24,888 bases of DNA, from NCBI GenBank assembly GCA_023230485.1, contig JALNXG010000058.1, positions 1 through 24,888 of the forward strand, in the 5' to 3' direction. Position numbers and translations under genes: made by a program. Positions within the stretch are counted from its first letter, which is position 1, and the number at the start of each line of letters is the position of its first letter. Positions 24,450 through 24,888 of this stretch are shown here, piece after piece. A model generated the notes under the pieces. It was not told where the DNA came from. It did no database searches and saw only the letters and a program-made list of their open reading frames with translations. Source of the DNA: Melioribacteraceae bacterium (GTDB lineage: Bacteria; Bacteroidota; Ignavibacteria; Ignavibacteriales; Melioribacteraceae).

Positions 24450-24888
24450 ATGAAAAGGCAGTTTTATCTAATATTCAGTCTAATACTTTTTATTGCAATA
24501 ATCACTTTTGCACAGGAACAAACAAATAGCAATCTACCTTCAAAAATTAAAATTAGCTTTTCCGAAAGATATCGCTTGGTTATGTGGGATAACGCAATCG
24601 ATCTGAACGATAAAGGCGGTAATAACCAGAATTTTTCCCGTTATTGATCCTTCATTTCAAGGAGATAATTCTTATCAATTAATTGAGCAATCTGAAAAAG
24701 CTGCTGCTCTTTATTATAATGGTAACTTTGATCTTATTAATATTCAATCCTATGCGATTTGGAAGGCTATAATTGATGATGGTAAGAAAATTGTTCCTAA
24801 ATCAAATATTTATACAATTGGCGCTAGAGTTAAGCTTCCAATTAGTGAATATTTCAATTTAACAACCGAAGCAGCTTATCAAGCAGGT
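24450..24888 (+). pseudogene. Outer-membrane porin-like gene, frameshifted or internally deleted, cut by window end
   Basis: ATG 24450 begins a signal peptide (KRQFYLIFSLILFIAIITFAQ), then KIKISFSERYRLVMWDNAID resembles the first strand of alginate-export-type or related OprD-like barrels. The frame stops at TGA 24645-24647. Coding continues in another frame from about 24607 (PVIDPSFQGDNSYQLI, NFDLINIQSYAIWKAI, then IYTIGARVKLPISEYFNLTT) to the window edge, with clear beta-strand pattern. That continuation looks like a mid-barrel part, suggesting an internal deletion and not just one slipped base. If intact elsewhere, it would be an outer-membrane pore for aromatic substrates or products; inference only. 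Confidence 0.6.

Noticed and set aside
1..24888. CRISPR arrays, tRNA or rRNA genes, prophage
   Set aside because: No regularly spaced repeats, tRNA-like cloverleaf sequence, rRNA motifs or phage structural genes were seen on reading both strands.

Overview
The window looks like low-GC DNA from an anaerobic or facultative Gram-negative bacterium, most likely in the Bacteroidota / Ignavibacteriota-Chlorobiota neighbourhood. This is an inference from gene content: an Omp85-type barrel, a lipobox lipoprotein, an MltB-type transglycosylase, a PRC-barrel protein, oxygen-sensitive radical enzymes, and many genes without a clear Shine-Dalgarno. No rRNA, tRNA or CRISPR array is visible.

Layout. (1) 1-1033: the tail of an unknown gene, then a DUF4037 nucleotidyltransferase-like protein. 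(2) 1074-3426: a gene graveyard with a TrkA-N/RCK fragment, the 5' part of an IS256-family element, the 3' end of a second transglycosylase copy fused to it, and a decayed anaerobic sulfatase-maturase gene. (3) 3657-12538: a perfect 16-bp inverted repeat followed by seven co-directional genes: an SPFH (YdjI-like) protein with zinc ribbons, a 4-TM protein, a large membrane coiled-coil protein ending in a ribosomal L7/L12-like domain, two tandem paralogues of an unrecognised family, a bactofilin-like beta-helix protein, and a zinc-ribbon/TM/MltB-type transglycosylase. (4) 12556-12794: a second 5' remnant of the same IS and a gene fragment. (5) 12821-16574: stress-type genes: a PRC-barrel protein and a membrane-anchored protein (minus strand), an amino-acid permease pseudogene, a coiled-coil lipoprotein, a 2-TM protein reading frame lacking a start codon, an HPF/RaiA-type protein, and a baeRF-like protein. 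(6) 16661-18589: an Omp85-superfamily outer-membrane protein. (7) 18931-24395: a 4-hydroxyphenylacetate decarboxylase-type glycyl radical enzyme, its small iron-sulfur subunit, an MFS transporter and the radical SAM activase, followed by a broken outer-membrane (porin-like) gene that runs to the window edge.

How the parts may work together. The seven-gene operon joins SPFH membrane scaffolding, a bactofilin-like polymer and a peptidoglycan-cleaving enzyme with a cytosolic zinc ribbon. This suggests a membrane-associated assembly that positions or gates cell-wall cleavage, and it is the best candidate here for an undescribed system. The glycyl radical cluster keeps the residues expected for decarboxylating 4-hydroxyphenylacetate to p-cresol, but its small subunit has kept only one of the two iron-sulfur sites of the clostridial protein. 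A conserved element of about 45 bp lies, in the same orientation, upstream of the PRC-barrel operon, the lipoprotein gene and the glycyl radical cluster, suggesting a shared regulator.
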